A stretch of 59,326 nucleotides of DNA from Gammaproteobacteria bacterium (GTDB taxonomy: Bacteria > Pseudomonadota > Gammaproteobacteria > Pseudomonadales > Azotimanducaceae): assembly GCA_002704225.1 (NCBI GenBank), contig PAFU01000043.1, positions 1 through 59,326 on the forward strand, in the 5' to 3' direction. Below the pieces are notes generated by a model. That model was not told the DNA's origin. It did not search any database and worked only from the letters and a program-made list of their open reading frames with translations. The position numbers and the translations under genes are program-made. Below are positions 52,139 to 59,326 of the stretch, piece by piece; the first letter of the stretch is position 1; each line of letters begins with the position of its first letter.

Positions 52139-52381
52139 ATGGCCAGAGTAGTATTTTCTAATGCCATGATGGTGGCCACTGACGGCACGCGAGAGGCCGT
52201 GTTAGCCGCAGAAGATTTCCGCGAGTTAACGCTACTGCTTATGGAACAATGGCCTGCCTTAGCGGAACTGATCGAGCAATCCGCCGTCGCCATTGACGGT
52301 CAAATTTATCAGGGTGCCTTCGCTGAACCGTTGGCGCCGGAAACCGAAGTGTTTTTTATGCCTCGAATTGAAGGGGGTTAG
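52139..52381 (+). CDS. MoaD/ThiS-like sulfur carrier
   Basis: An 80-residue beta-grasp protein ending VFFMPRIEGG-stop. The terminal diglycine and the FxPRIxGG ending are characteristic of MoaD-type carriers, whose C-terminus is thiocarboxylated to deliver sulfur to molybdopterin. The central pattern (ALAELIEQSAVAIDG...APETEVFFMP) fits ubiquitin-like MoaD. It lies between a molybdenum hydroxylase and an acyl-CoA dehydrogenase, not with moaE or other cofactor genes. An upstream in-frame start at 52115 lies too close to the terminator. Confidence 0.75.
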   Translation: MARVVFSNAMMVATDGTREAVLAAEDFRELTLLLMEQWPALAELIEQSAVAIDGQIYQGAFAEPLAPETEVFFMPRIEGG

Positions 52382-52391
52382 GGAGAGACTT

Positions 52392-53597
52392 ATGAACATC
52401 AGTTTTGGTGCGGAATACGAGGCGTTTCGGGATGAGGTCCGCGGTTTTTTGAATGACAACCTGACGGATGAGCTGCGCGAGGCGCAGCGCTTTTGCCCGG
52501 GCATCTTTCTCGATTACGAGCACAACATTGCCTGGCACAAAATTCTGCACAAACAAGGTTGGATCGCACCCAGCTGGCCCAAGGAGTTTGGCGGCACCGG
52601 CTGGGATCTGATGCGCCGGTATATCTGGTCCATAGAAAAAGCGGAAGCAGGAGCGCCGGATACCGCTCCCATGAGTCTGAACATGTGTGGGCCCATGCTG
52701 ATTGGCTGCGGCAGTCCGGAACAGCAGCGGGAGTATTTGCCGCGCATCCTCTCTGGCGAAGATTATTGGTGCCAAGGCTACTCCGAGCCCGGTTCCGGCT
52801 CGGATCTAGCAAGCCTGAAACTGAAAGCCACATCTGACGGCGATTTTTATCGTCTGAATGGCAGCAAGATTTGGACATCCCATGCTCATTTTGCCAACAA
52901 AATGTTCATTCTCGTGAGAACCAACGACCAAGGTAAGCCCCAGGAGGGCATTACGTTCTTGCTCTTGGATATGGATACCCCAGGGATTCGGGTAGAACCC
53001 ATTTTGTTCGCCTCTGGCGCTCACGAAGTGAATCAGGTGTTTTTTGACGATGCCCGTGTACCCAAGGCCAACGTTGTGGGCGAAGAGAACAAAGGCTGGC
53101 AGGTTGCCAAGTATCTATTGGAATTCGAGCGCGGTGGCTCAGCTGGCGGCAATGCGGCGCGCAAAGTCAGTTTGCAGAGGCTGAGGGAGCTGGCACAGAT
53201 CATTCCCCATGAAAATGGCACGCTGGCTGACGATAACGACTTTACCCGCAAGATGGACGAAACCTCGGTGCAACTTGAGGCCATTCAATACACCGAGTTT
53301 CGCATGATGGCGGCATTGTCTAAGGGTGATAGCCCGGGCCCTGAGTCTTCGGTGATCAAGGCGCTGTCCGCGGAGATCACCCAGCGGATTACCGAACTGA
53401 CCGTAGAGGCCATGGGCCAATATGCATCGGTGCATCAGCCGGAAGCTCGTGCAGTGGGCTCGAATGTCCCGACGGTTGGCCCCGCCGAGGGTGTGGTCGC
53501 ATTTTCGCGCTACTTTAATCTGCGAGCTAGCTCCATCGCTGGAGGCAGCAACGAGGTTCAACGCAACATCATGGCCAAGCTGGTACTGGGTTTGTAA
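52392..53597 (+). CDS. acyl-CoA dehydrogenase
   Basis: A 401-residue FAD acyl-CoA dehydrogenase. Motifs are WPKEFGGTGWD, YSEPGSGSDLASLKLKA (FAD/substrate loop), NGSKIWTSHA and the C-terminal IAGGSNEVQRNIMAKLVLGL. The Glu base typical of helix G is not evident in the usual place, so the group may be one of those with atypical substrates such as side chains of sterols. The ATG at 52392 follows GGGAGAG. It is 10 bp after the MoaD-like gene and its stop overlaps the next ATG (TAATG). Confidence 0.88.
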   Translation: MNISFGAEYEAFRDEVRGFLNDNLTDELREAQRFCPGIFLDYEHNIAWHKILHKQGWIAPSWPKEFGGTGWDLMRRYIWSIEKAEAGAPDTAPMSLNMCGPMLIGCGSPEQQREYLPRILSGEDYWCQGYSEPGSGSDLASLKLKATSDGDFYRLNGSKIWTSHAHFANKMFILVRTNDQGKPQEGITFLLLDMDTPGIRVEPILFASGAHEVNQVFFDDARVPKANVVGEENKGWQVAKYLLEFERGGSAGGNAARKVSLQRLRELAQIIPHENGTLADDNDFTRKMDETSVQLEAIQYTEFRMMAALSKGDSPGPESSVIKALSAEITQRITELTVEAMGQYASVHQPEARAVGSNVPTVGPAEGVVAFSRYFNLRASSIAGGSNEVQRNIMAKLVLGL

Positions 53598-54610
53598 TGC
53601 GTGAGCCAGAAGCGTCAGCCACCGGATATCGGTCTTTCGCAGCGCAGTCTAGGCATTACTTCGCTCGTGAGCATCTCCGCGTGCCAACCAAACCGCTGTC
53701 CAGTCCGGCGGCTTGGCGAGGCAGTGACCTAAGGGCTGAATGGGATTCTGGAACCGCCTCTTGGTGCTACGAATTGTCCGATGACGATCGTGCAGAGATT
53801 TACGCGGCGGTGGCGCAAGCGCCAGAGGAACTGGCCCTGATCAACCGGGAAAATTTCGTTCTTCCGAGCTTGGCAGCATCCATTGCCCAGTGGCGTAACC
53901 GGCTTGCAACGGGTATGGGAGTACAGATCATCAAGGGGTTGCCAACCCGTGAGCCCATGGAATGGGTGCGCCGAGCCTATTGGGGTTTGGGCCATCATCT
54001 GGGCGAACCCGGTGCACAGAACCCGCAGCAGGAACTGCTGGGAGAGGTCAGAGATTACCGCGAGGACGATCCCAACGTGAGACTCTACCGCACCCCCCAT
54101 AACATCAACCTGCACTGTGACGCCGCCGATGTCGTCGGCCTGTTGTGTTTGCAGACCGCCGTCCGAGGAGGACACAGTCGAATCGTTAGCACGGTCACCT
54201 TGTTCAATGAACTGATGGGGGAGCGCCCCGACTTGGTCGCTGCGCTTTTTGACCGCTTCAAGCTTGATAGCAGAGGCGAGCGGCCGGAGGGTGCCTTGCC
54301 TTATAGCGAACCGCTGCCATGTTGTTTCGATGGGGACATGCTGAGAACCTTCTATCACAGCGATTACATGCGTTCGGTCTCCCGGCACGCTGGCGTCACG
54401 GTGTCATCTGAGCAGCAACAAATTCTCGACTTCTACGACGATCGAGGTGCGCGCCCAGATTTTTACTTTGATATGTGGCTGGAGCCCGGTGATATTCAAC
54501 TGCTGTCGAATCACACGGTTGCTCACGCTCGCACGGCCTATCAAGACAGTGCTGAACAACAGCGACATCTGTTGCGGCTTTGGCTTTCTCTCAGTCAGTC
54601 GAGTCGCTAG
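53597..54610 (+). CDS. TauD/TfdA-family Fe(II)/2-oxoglutarate dioxygenase
   Basis: A 337-residue oxygenase. The facial triad is His173 and Asp175 in NLHCDAADVV and His310 in NHTVAHARTAY with Arg312 for 2-oxoglutarate. The family includes taurine and clavaminate-type oxygenases; the RTPHNINLHCDAADVVGLLCL stretch resembles the latter. The ATG overlaps the acyl-CoA dehydrogenase stop. Its 3' end overlaps the convergent DUF2239 gene by 20 bp. Confidence 0.88.
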   Translation: MREPEASATGYRSFAAQSRHYFAREHLRVPTKPLSSPAAWRGSDLRAEWDSGTASWCYELSDDDRAEIYAAVAQAPEELALINRENFVLPSLAASIAQWRNRLATGMGVQIIKGLPTREPMEWVRRAYWGLGHHLGEPGAQNPQQELLGEVRDYREDDPNVRLYRTPHNINLHCDAADVVGLLCLQTAVRGGHSRIVSTVTLFNELMGERPDLVAALFDRFKLDSRGERPEGALPYSEPLPCCFDGDMLRTFYHSDYMRSVSRHAGVTVSSEQQQILDFYDDRGARPDFYFDMWLEPGDIQLLSNHTVAHARTAYQDSAEQQRHLLRLWLSLSQSSR

Positions 54611-55184
54611 CCCAGACCGGCTCAGCGATCGACCTTGCTCGAGAAGCAAAATCCGGTGGCCAGGTAGAGGTGTGTGCTTCGAATCCATCGCGATCACCTG
54701 CGTATAAGGCTCGTAGAGCCTCTTCATAGCCTTGGAAATCACCGCATAGGGTCTGGCAAAAGCGATAGGTGAGCTGTTGCTGGTGTTTACAAGCATCGTC
54801 GGCTAGTTGTTTAGGGTCTCGCCGAGCGTCATCGATCAGGCGGCGAAGCGTTGCTGATGCATTGTCCCCTTGCTGGGACAGCCACTGCCAATGCCTTGGC
54901 AGTAAGGTAATCTCCTGAGAAATCGGGGCGTTGTTGGCTGCGACGGGAGTCAGCGAACGAAATGGGTAGTGATTGGCCTTACGTTCAAGCAACGCCTCGT
55001 CGCCGCTGAGATCCAAGTCGATGATCTGGCAGGTGCTGTCCTGCAAAATCAGCGCAGACCGATCTGGGTGTGTTCGCAAGAAACGGTGCGCGGCCAGTGC
55101 CACGTCGGTCAGCGCGCCTTGGCCGATGCAGCTGTCTGGGCCGTAGGCCGAGAACGTATCCTGTGTCGCGACGTCAGTTCCCAT
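54591..55184 (-). CDS. DUF2239 family protein
   Basis: A 197-residue member of DUF2239. The diagnostic segment ITLLPRHWQWLSQQGDNASATLRRLIDDARRD is spread over residues 92-124, followed by FCQTLCGDFQGYEEALRALYAGD. Function unknown; widespread in proteobacteria. Its start overlaps the end of the hexapeptide-repeat gene upstream by 11 bp, so the two are cotranscribed. Confidence 0.88.
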   Translation of the reverse strand: MGTDVATQDTFSAYGPDSCIGQGALTDVALAAHRFLRTHPDRSALILQDSTCQIIDLDLSGDEALLERKANHYPFRSLTPVAANNAPISQEITLLPRHWQWLSQQGDNASATLRRLIDDARRDPKQLADDACKHQQQLTYRFCQTLCGDFQGYEEALRALYAGDRDGFEAHTSTWPPDFASRARSIAEPVWASDSTD

Positions 55185-55755
55185 GCGTGTTCTTTAAAAG
55201 GGCCTCGAGATCGATTTTCCGCTGGGCCATCTTGGCTTGTTGTTCTGGGTCTGCCCACACACGATAATTGCCGAGGGCGTATGCCTCGCCGTTATCAAAA
55301 TACGCGAGGGCGTTGAGCCGGTTGGCAACAAAATTGTTGCGGGTCGCCTTTACCTTCCCCGGAGCGCCTGCAACGATGGAATTGGCCGGAATGACCGTGT
55401 CTTCGGTGACGATGGTATGACCGGCGATGATGCAATTGTCCCCGATAACCGCCCGGTCCATGATCGTGGCATTGATACCAATCAGGCAGTTGTCGCCAAT
55501 GGTGGCGCCATGAATCGTGCAGTGGTGAGTGATGGAACAGTAGGCCCCAATGGTCGTGGGACAGTCTGCGATATGGATCATCGTGAAATCTTGGATGTTC
55601 GTGAACGCGCCAATGTCGATGTAATCGGACTCGGCCCGCATGACGACCTTGGGCCACACCGAGACTCCCTCGTGCAGGCGGATATCGCCATACAATTCGG
55701 CGCTATCGGCCTGCCAGACCGGACCTTTGCTAGCCGGTACGTTACTTCGCTGCAT
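55174..55755 (-). CDS. gamma-carbonic anhydrase-like hexapeptide-repeat protein
   Basis: A 193-residue left-handed beta-helix protein of the YrdA/PaaY/gamma-CA group. Repeated I-x-x-x-x-x turns run from about 20 to 140; the metal-ligand pattern is MIHIADCPTTIG, ITHHCTIHGATIG, with three histidines at the gamma-CA positions. The usual zinc-enzyme role is CO2 hydration, but some members are thioesterases or acetyltransferase-like. GGAGAG precedes the ATG. Confidence 0.85.
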   Translation of the reverse strand: MQRSNVPASKGPVWQADSAELYGDIRLHEGVSVWPKVVMRAESDYIDIGAFTNIQDFTMIHIADCPTTIGAYCSITHHCTIHGATIGDNCLIGINATIMDRAVIGDNCIIAGHTIVTEDTVIPANSIVAGAPGKVKATRNNFVANRLNALAYFDNGEAYALGNYRVWADPEQQAKMAQRKIDLEALLKNTHGN

Positions 55756-55867
55756 TATCCGTCTCTCCTCGGGTTTGCAGGCCCAGCTTAACGGTTTATT
55801 GCCAAAGATTAAGCCCTAACAGTGGGCTGCGGGTCTCAGTACAGAGCACTTCATCGCCCTTTCAACG

Positions 55868-57151
55868 TCATTGCGAGTCTGTGGGTAACTCGGTGCGACG
55901 CTTCTCGCCGCGACGCTGGCTCATCACAAAAGCCAGCAACGGCAGGTAGACGGCAAAGGTGAACCAGTAGGGTAGGTCCGGTGAAATTTGATAGAAAAAT
56001 CCGCCCAGCAGTGGGCCAATGGTAAATCCTAGAGGGCCGCAGGAACCGGCAATGCCTGCCACCGCGCCTTGTTCGTGAGGTTCCACCGCCAAGGATGCAC
56101 CCGCCATAAAAGCGGGACCGGCCAGTCCCATGGCAGCGCCCTGCAGCACCATTGCAAACATCATCAGCGCTTGAGTTTCCGCCAGTGCTAGGCCGGCAAA
56201 GGCCACGGCGAGTATTGGCAGGGCGATGCGGAGCCACTGAAATGGGGTCAGATTGATGCGCTGCATCAGGCCGATTTGGCTGAGCAGTGATGCCGCTGCG
56301 GAGCACCCCATGGCGAGGCCAAAAGTTTGCGCAGTCTCCACTGCTGTGAGTCCGAGCACGTCCTGAAAACGAAACGCCAAGGTTTGCTGCACGAGGGCCA
56401 TGCCCATGAACATCAATGCGCCAACAATGATGTAGGGGAGAATGCGGGGGTCGAAGTAGCTGAGCTTCTTCGGTGGCGGTGCGCTCTCTTGGTTGGCTTT
56501 AGGGAGAGCCCTTGGTATGTCGGGTAGTAACACGATCACAAAAAGGGCTGTCGTCACGGCAATGCCTGAAGCCACCCAAAGTGGTGTGAGCAGCGTAATA
56601 CCCGCGAGCAAACCGCCAAGCGCCGGTCCCAGAATACTGCCAAAGTTATTGGCTGCGCCGACCGCACCCATGCCCTTGGTGCGGGTTGCAGTGGATGTGA
56701 TGTCTGCCATGTAGGCGCTGCTTGAAGGCATGATCGCCGACATCACGCTGGCGTGCATGACGCGGGTCAGCATCAGCAGCAGGTAGCCAGTGAGAGGCAA
56801 CAATGCCCCTACCAAGGTAAGGTGGAATACCGACGCAAAGAGTAAGTTGCCGCACGCGTAGCCAAATAGACCGATCACCATTACGCGCTTGCGTCCCCAA
56901 CGATCACTCAATCTGCCCCAGCGCGGGCTAGCCAGAAAGACGACCAAGGACGACGCCGCGATAATGGAGCTGATCTGCAATTCACTCATACCCACTTCTC
57001 GACCCAAGGGGCCCAGAATCGCAAACAGCACGGTAAAGCCAAAACCAACGGCTATCAGGGCGAGCAGTAGGATCATTCGGGCATAGCGGAATTCTTTGGG
57101 GCTCAGCGGTGACGCTGGACTTTCTGCGGCTTGAGTAGGGATTTCAGGCAC
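55868..57151 (-). CDS. MFS drug/metabolite exporter (DHA1-like)
   Basis: A 427-residue, 12-helix carrier. The loop SPRWGRLSDRWGRKRVMVIGLFGYACGNLLF (about 76-106) is the MFS motif A; GAVGAANNFGSILGPALGGLLAG is the antiporter motif C of drug-type exporters. The N-terminal 20 residues are soluble. No regulator is adjacent. It is divergent from the following small membrane protein (150 bp to its start). Confidence 0.86.
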   Translation of the reverse strand: MPEIPTQAAESPASPLSPKEFRYARMILLLALIAVGFGFTVLFAILGPLGREVGMSELQISSIIAASSLVVFLASPRWGRLSDRWGRKRVMVIGLFGYACGNLLFASVFHLTLVGALLPLTGYLLLMLTRVMHASVMSAIMPSSSAYMADITSTATRTKGMGAVGAANNFGSILGPALGGLLAGITLLTPLWVASGIAVTTALFVIVLLPDIPRALPKANQESAPPPKKLSYFDPRILPYIIVGALMFMGMALVQQTLAFRFQDVLGLTAVETAQTFGLAMGCSAAASLLSQIGLMQRINLTPFQWLRIALPILAVAFAGLALAETQALMMFAMVLQGAAMGLAGPAFMAGASLAVEPHEQGAVAGIAGSCGPLGFTIGPLLGGFFYQISPDLPYWFTFAVYLPLLAFVMSQRRGEKRRTELPTDSQ

Positions 57152-57300
57152 GTAAACTCGATGCTTGCGAAGCGGGGCGCCATATTAGCTCAAGCGCCCG
57201 GCCTTTGCTGCGAAAGCCTGCGTCGTTGGCGATGGCGATGGCGATGGCAAAGGGCGACAGGGCTTTAGGATTGCGTAACAATTGGCAACCCTTGAGCGAG

Positions 57301-57618
57301 ATGTATAAAGCGATGAGCCAGCAGGATTCGAACGAGCAGTTGTCGAGATCAGATCGCATAGCGTCATCCACTCGGGCCAGCGACAGGGCCAGCGCTCAGC
57401 GCAAGAAGTCTAGGCGTATGCTACGCACCATCTTTCTGGGCACTGTGGCTATGATCGGCGGAGTGTTCTGGCTGGGCGATCAATACGGTGTTGACCGAGC
57501 GGATACATGGAACCTGTTGGTAACCAGCGCGGGATTTGTTGCGCTGCTCGCATTCGCCGGTCTCGCCGGCGCAGCGTGTATCTGGCTGATTCGGCGTGTG
57601 TTCGGTAACAACCAGTAA
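57301..57618 (+). CDS. hypothetical two-helix membrane protein
   Basis: A 105-residue protein with a hydrophilic, Ser/Arg-rich N-terminal part (RASDRASAQRKKSRR) and two membrane helices (TIFLGTVAMIGGVFWLG and AGFVALLAFAGLAGAACIWLI). I recognise no family. The frame is open from 57205, where a GATGGC x3 repeat occurs, but the ATGs at 57301 or 57313 are better because the leader encodes low-complexity AMAMAMAK. It is convergent with lepB, 3 bp apart. Confidence 0.5.
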   Translation: MYKAMSQQDSNEQLSRSDRIASSTRASDRASAQRKKSRRMLRTIFLGTVAMIGGVFWLGDQYGVDRADTWNLLVTSAGFVALLAFAGLAGAACIWLIRRVFGNNQ

Positions 57619-57621
57619 GGG

Positions 57622-58299
57622 TTATTCAAGCCGCATGCCGGCTCGCTTGCTCCGGGGCCAGTAGTACTGCTGGGGATCCAGCGAGAACAAAATATGGGTC
57701 GCTTGACCTACCACATTGCTTCTGGGAACGAAGCCAAATTTGCGAAAATCGCCGCTGTTGTCTCGGTTATCTCCAAGCACCAAATAGTGATCATCAGGCA
57801 CGACGACGTCATGAAAGGCGCCGCCGCCGCGTCGTGGCGTGATGCGGTATTGCAGGATATCTCGTTGCTCGCCGAGCAATCGCTCTTGGCGTCTTCGAGT
57901 GTGGCTGTAGTCGGGCAGTTGGAATGCAAGTCCTTTTTCAGCCGGCAGAGTTCGATAGACAGCATTCTCCTCGTTGATCCGCAGAGAGTCACCGTCCCAA
58001 CTTACCCTGTCTCCCGGCAAGCCGATGACGCGCTTCACGGTCAAAATATTGGTGTTGGGTGCGCGGAAGACGATGACATCTGAATGTTTTGGATTGCCCC
58101 ACTGGATCGGCATGCGATTGCTGAAAGGTAATCGCAGCCCATAGGCCAATTTATCGACAACAATACGATCGCCTGGGATGATCGTGGGCACCATGGACCG
58201 AGAAGGTACATGATTCCAATCTACGATGAGCATTCTCACTGCGATGAGGATCGCGAGAAAAATTATCAGGCCACGCCATTCGCGCCAAACAGCGGTCAT
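57622..58299 (-). CDS. lepB: signal peptidase I
   Basis: A 225-residue type I signal peptidase, which cleaves export signals in the periplasm. An N-terminal anchor (GLIIFLAILIAVRMLIV) precedes box B with the nucleophile Ser35 (SRSMVPT). The general base Lys89 is in TVKRVIGLPGD, and box E GDNRDNSGDFRKFGFVP follows. The ATG at 58299 (MTAVW) is preferred, 11 bp after the DUF1244 stop; a longer frame overlaps that gene. It is somewhat shorter than E. coli LepB, with a single anchor and a moderately long insert rich in Arg. Confidence 0.93.
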   Translation of the reverse strand: MTAVWREWRGLIIFLAILIAVRMLIVDWNHVPSRSMVPTIIPGDRIVVDKLAYGLRLPFSNRMPIQWGNPKHSDVIVFRAPNTNILTVKRVIGLPGDRVSWDGDSLRINEENAVYRTLPAEKGLAFQLPDYSHTRRRQERLLGEQRDILQYRITPRRGGGAFHDVVVPDDHYLVLGDNRDNSGDFRKFGFVPRSNVVGQATHILFSLDPQQYYWPRSKRAGMRLE

Positions 58300-58310
58300 A
58301 ACGCTGGGTC

Positions 58311-58616
58311 TCAGCCGTTGGCTTTTTGCATGGCAGCGAGCTGCTCTGGGGTGGCCTCTGTCTGATAGGTGTTTTTCCATTCATCGTAGGTCATGCCGTA
58401 GACGGCCTGACGCGCATCGTCCAGGTCCAGACTCACTCCCTGATCGTCGGCGCTGGCCTTGTACCACTTAGATAGGCAATTACGGCAAAAGCCGGCCAAG
58501 ATCATCAGATCGATGTTTTGCACATCCTTGCGTTCATCAAGGTGGGCAACCAACCGTCGAAACGTGGCGGCTTCCAGTTCGGTTTGTTGGTTCGGCGTTA
58601 GAGTGTTGTCGCTCAC
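58311..58616 (-). CDS. DUF1244 family protein
   Basis: A 101-residue protein from the GTG at 58616. The DUF1244 core TFRRLVAHLDERKDVQNIDLMILAGFCRNCLSKWY is present at about residues 18-53, with the Cys-x-x-Cys in FCRNCLSKW and MTYDEWKNTYQTEA near the end. Homologues are small helical proteins of gammaproteobacteria without an established role. The upstream codons in the frame are out-of-family and would overlap yaaA, which supports the GTG start. Confidence 0.88.
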   Translation of the reverse strand: MSDNTLTPNQQTELEAATFRRLVAHLDERKDVQNIDLMILAGFCRNCLSKWYKASADDQGVSLDLDDARQAVYGMTYDEWKNTYQTEATPEQLAAMQKANG

Positions 58617-58644
58617 AGTTATTATCCGTTTGGTTGCAGGAGTT

Positions 58645-59326
58645 TTAAGCCGAGTGCCGAGTGAATATCCACTCGTCTTCCGTCGACAGTTCGGGGTTAA
58701 ATGCATAGCCTTCGACGTCAAAATCTTTGAGCCCGTCGGCTTTTTCGATCCTTTGATCAATCATGTAACGAGCCATCAACCCTCGAGCCTTTTTCGCTGA
58801 AAACGACACGAAGCGATAGGCGTCGCGTCGCCACTCTTTGAAGTTAATGGTGACAATACGACCTTCGATGTTTTCTGGCTGCACGACTTTGTAGTATTCG
58901 TTAGATGCCAGATTGATCAGCACTTTGCTGCGCTGCTCCGCTAAGGCCTCGTTCAAAGCGTCCGTTACTTTACCGCCCCAAAACTGATACAGGTCTGCGC
59001 CACGCGCGTTCTCCAGCTTAGTGCCCATTTCCAGCCGATAGGGGTGTATGCGATCCAGCGGCCGCAATAGCCCATGCAAGCCAGACAAGACGCGCACGCG
59101 TTTTTGCGCCCAGCTAAAATCTCGCTTGTTCATGGATTGAGCGTCGAGGCCCAAATAAACATCACCCTTAAACGCAAGAATCGATGCTCGGGAATCTTCC
59201 GCGTCTTCGAACTTGGCCGACCACTGGGCGAAGCGATCATGGTTCAGCGACGCCAGTTTGTCGCTGATACGCATTAGGCTGCCAATCTCAGCGGGTTCCA
59301 GTTGTCGTAACGTTTTAATGAGCGCG
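58645..59326 (-). CDS. yaaA: peroxide stress protein YaaA (5' end outside window)
   Basis: The C-terminal part of YaaA (DUF328), which limits intracellular iron during peroxide stress and binds DNA. The visible part continues from the right window edge as LIKTLRQLEPAEIGSLMRISDKLASLNHDRF, the family N-region, so about 20-25 codons are missing. Conserved segments include FKGDVYLGLDAQSM, LSGLHGLLRPLDRIHPYRLEMG and NLASNEYYKVV, then SAKKARGLMARYM. It lies upstream of DUF1244 and lepB on the same strand. Confidence 0.92.
   Translation of the reverse strand, partial: ALIKTLRQLEPAEIGSLMRISDKLASLNHDRFAQWSAKFEDAEDSRASILAFKGDVYLGLDAQSMNKRDFSWAQKRVRVLSGLHGLLRPLDRIHPYRLEMGTKLENARGADLYQFWGGKVTDALNEALAEQRSKVLINLASNEYYKVVQPENIEGRIVTINFKEWRRDAYRFVSFSAKKARGLMARYMIDQRIEKADGLKDFDVEGYAFNPELSTEDEWIFTRHSA

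Noticed and set aside
57226-57249. Triple GATGGC repeat before the small membrane protein
   Set aside because: Only three copies; encodes Met-Ala repeats in an unlikely leader and shows no other structure.
57316-57345. Reverse-strand TTCGAATCC resembling the T-arm of a tRNA
   Set aside because: Flanking bases do not form the T-stem, and no D-, anticodon or acceptor stems can be drawn.
1-59326. CRISPR array, transposon, prophage or integration site
   Set aside because: No regularly spaced repeats, transposase or integrase motifs, or tRNA-linked direct repeats were seen.

Overview
The window looks like ordinary chromosome of a heterotrophic marine-type gammaproteobacterium. The base composition is moderately GC-rich and genes are tightly packed in short operons with ATGA, TAATG or TTGA overlaps. 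There is no integrase, transposase, phage gene, tRNA or rRNA gene, or CRISPR array. Housekeeping genes of gammaproteobacterial type lie at the right end: yaaA, a DUF1244 gene, lepB and a DUF2239 gene. The rest is catabolic and redox metabolism: Sox thiosulfate oxidation, molybdenum hydroxylases, c-type cytochromes, Fe(II)/2-oxoglutarate oxygenases, a P450, a sulfatase, glycosidases and several MFS/TRAP carriers. The placement rests on gene content only; no marker gene allows a firmer assignment.

Layout. 0.3-5.4 kb: a SnoaL-like protein, a GPH sugar symporter, a GST-like protein and a DUF3604 lipoprotein. 5.5-8 kb: an aldo/keto reductase, then a membrane-anchored peroxiredoxin-like gene whose active-site cysteine codon is an in-frame TGA followed by a SECIS-like hairpin (a selenoprotein candidate), then a TrmB-like methyltransferase. 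8.1-11.6 kb: a MATE exporter, a GH43 lipoprotein and a luciferase-like oxidoreductase. 11.8-17.7 kb, minus strand: a compact six-gene operon with a CmcJ/NvfI-like enzyme, a nucleoside hydrolase, a sulfatase, a PhyH dioxygenase, a PF10118 metal protein and a styrene-oxide-isomerase-like membrane protein. 17.9-24.1 kb: a two-subunit IorAB-type molybdenum enzyme runs directly into fccA-like, fccB, soxX, soxY, soxZ and soxA. 24.3-30.8 kb: enoyl-CoA hydratase, MFS, CoA-transferase, MFS, an M20 amidohydrolase and an iodotyrosine-deiodinase-like flavoprotein. 31-36.2 kb: a renalase-like flavoprotein, a probable small RNA, a GNAT, two small cytochromes c and an octaheme cytochrome with TPRs. 36.2-47.5 kb: a GH3 glucosidase, then ggt, an extended cysD, cysNC, DUF2061 and a TAXI-TRAP transporter. 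47.6-54.6 kb: P450, aldose epimerase, a molybdenum hydroxylase large subunit, a MoaD-like carrier, acyl-CoA dehydrogenase and a TauD dioxygenase. 54.6-59.3 kb: housekeeping genes and an MFS exporter.

How the genes work together. Reduced sulfur compounds would be oxidised in the periplasm by FccAB and SoxXYZA, although SoxB and SoxCD are not here. Assimilatory sulfate activation by CysD/CysNC, the cupin-like protein and gamma-glutamyltransferase forms the second sulfur theme. The catabolic islands look like side-chain or ring degradation of hydrophobic or halogenated organic compounds (P450, CoA-transferase, enoyl-CoA hydratase, acyl-CoA dehydrogenase, 2-oxoglutarate oxygenases, deiodinase-like flavoprotein), but no substrate can be read from sequence.

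The strongest unusual signals are the UGA-interrupted peroxiredoxin with its hairpin, the ~210-residue N-terminal extension on CysD, the six-gene desulfating/oxygenase operon with an SOI-like protein lacking one catalytic residue, SoxY with an atypical tail, and a probable ~215-nt RNA with an anti-Shine-Dalgarno-like loop.
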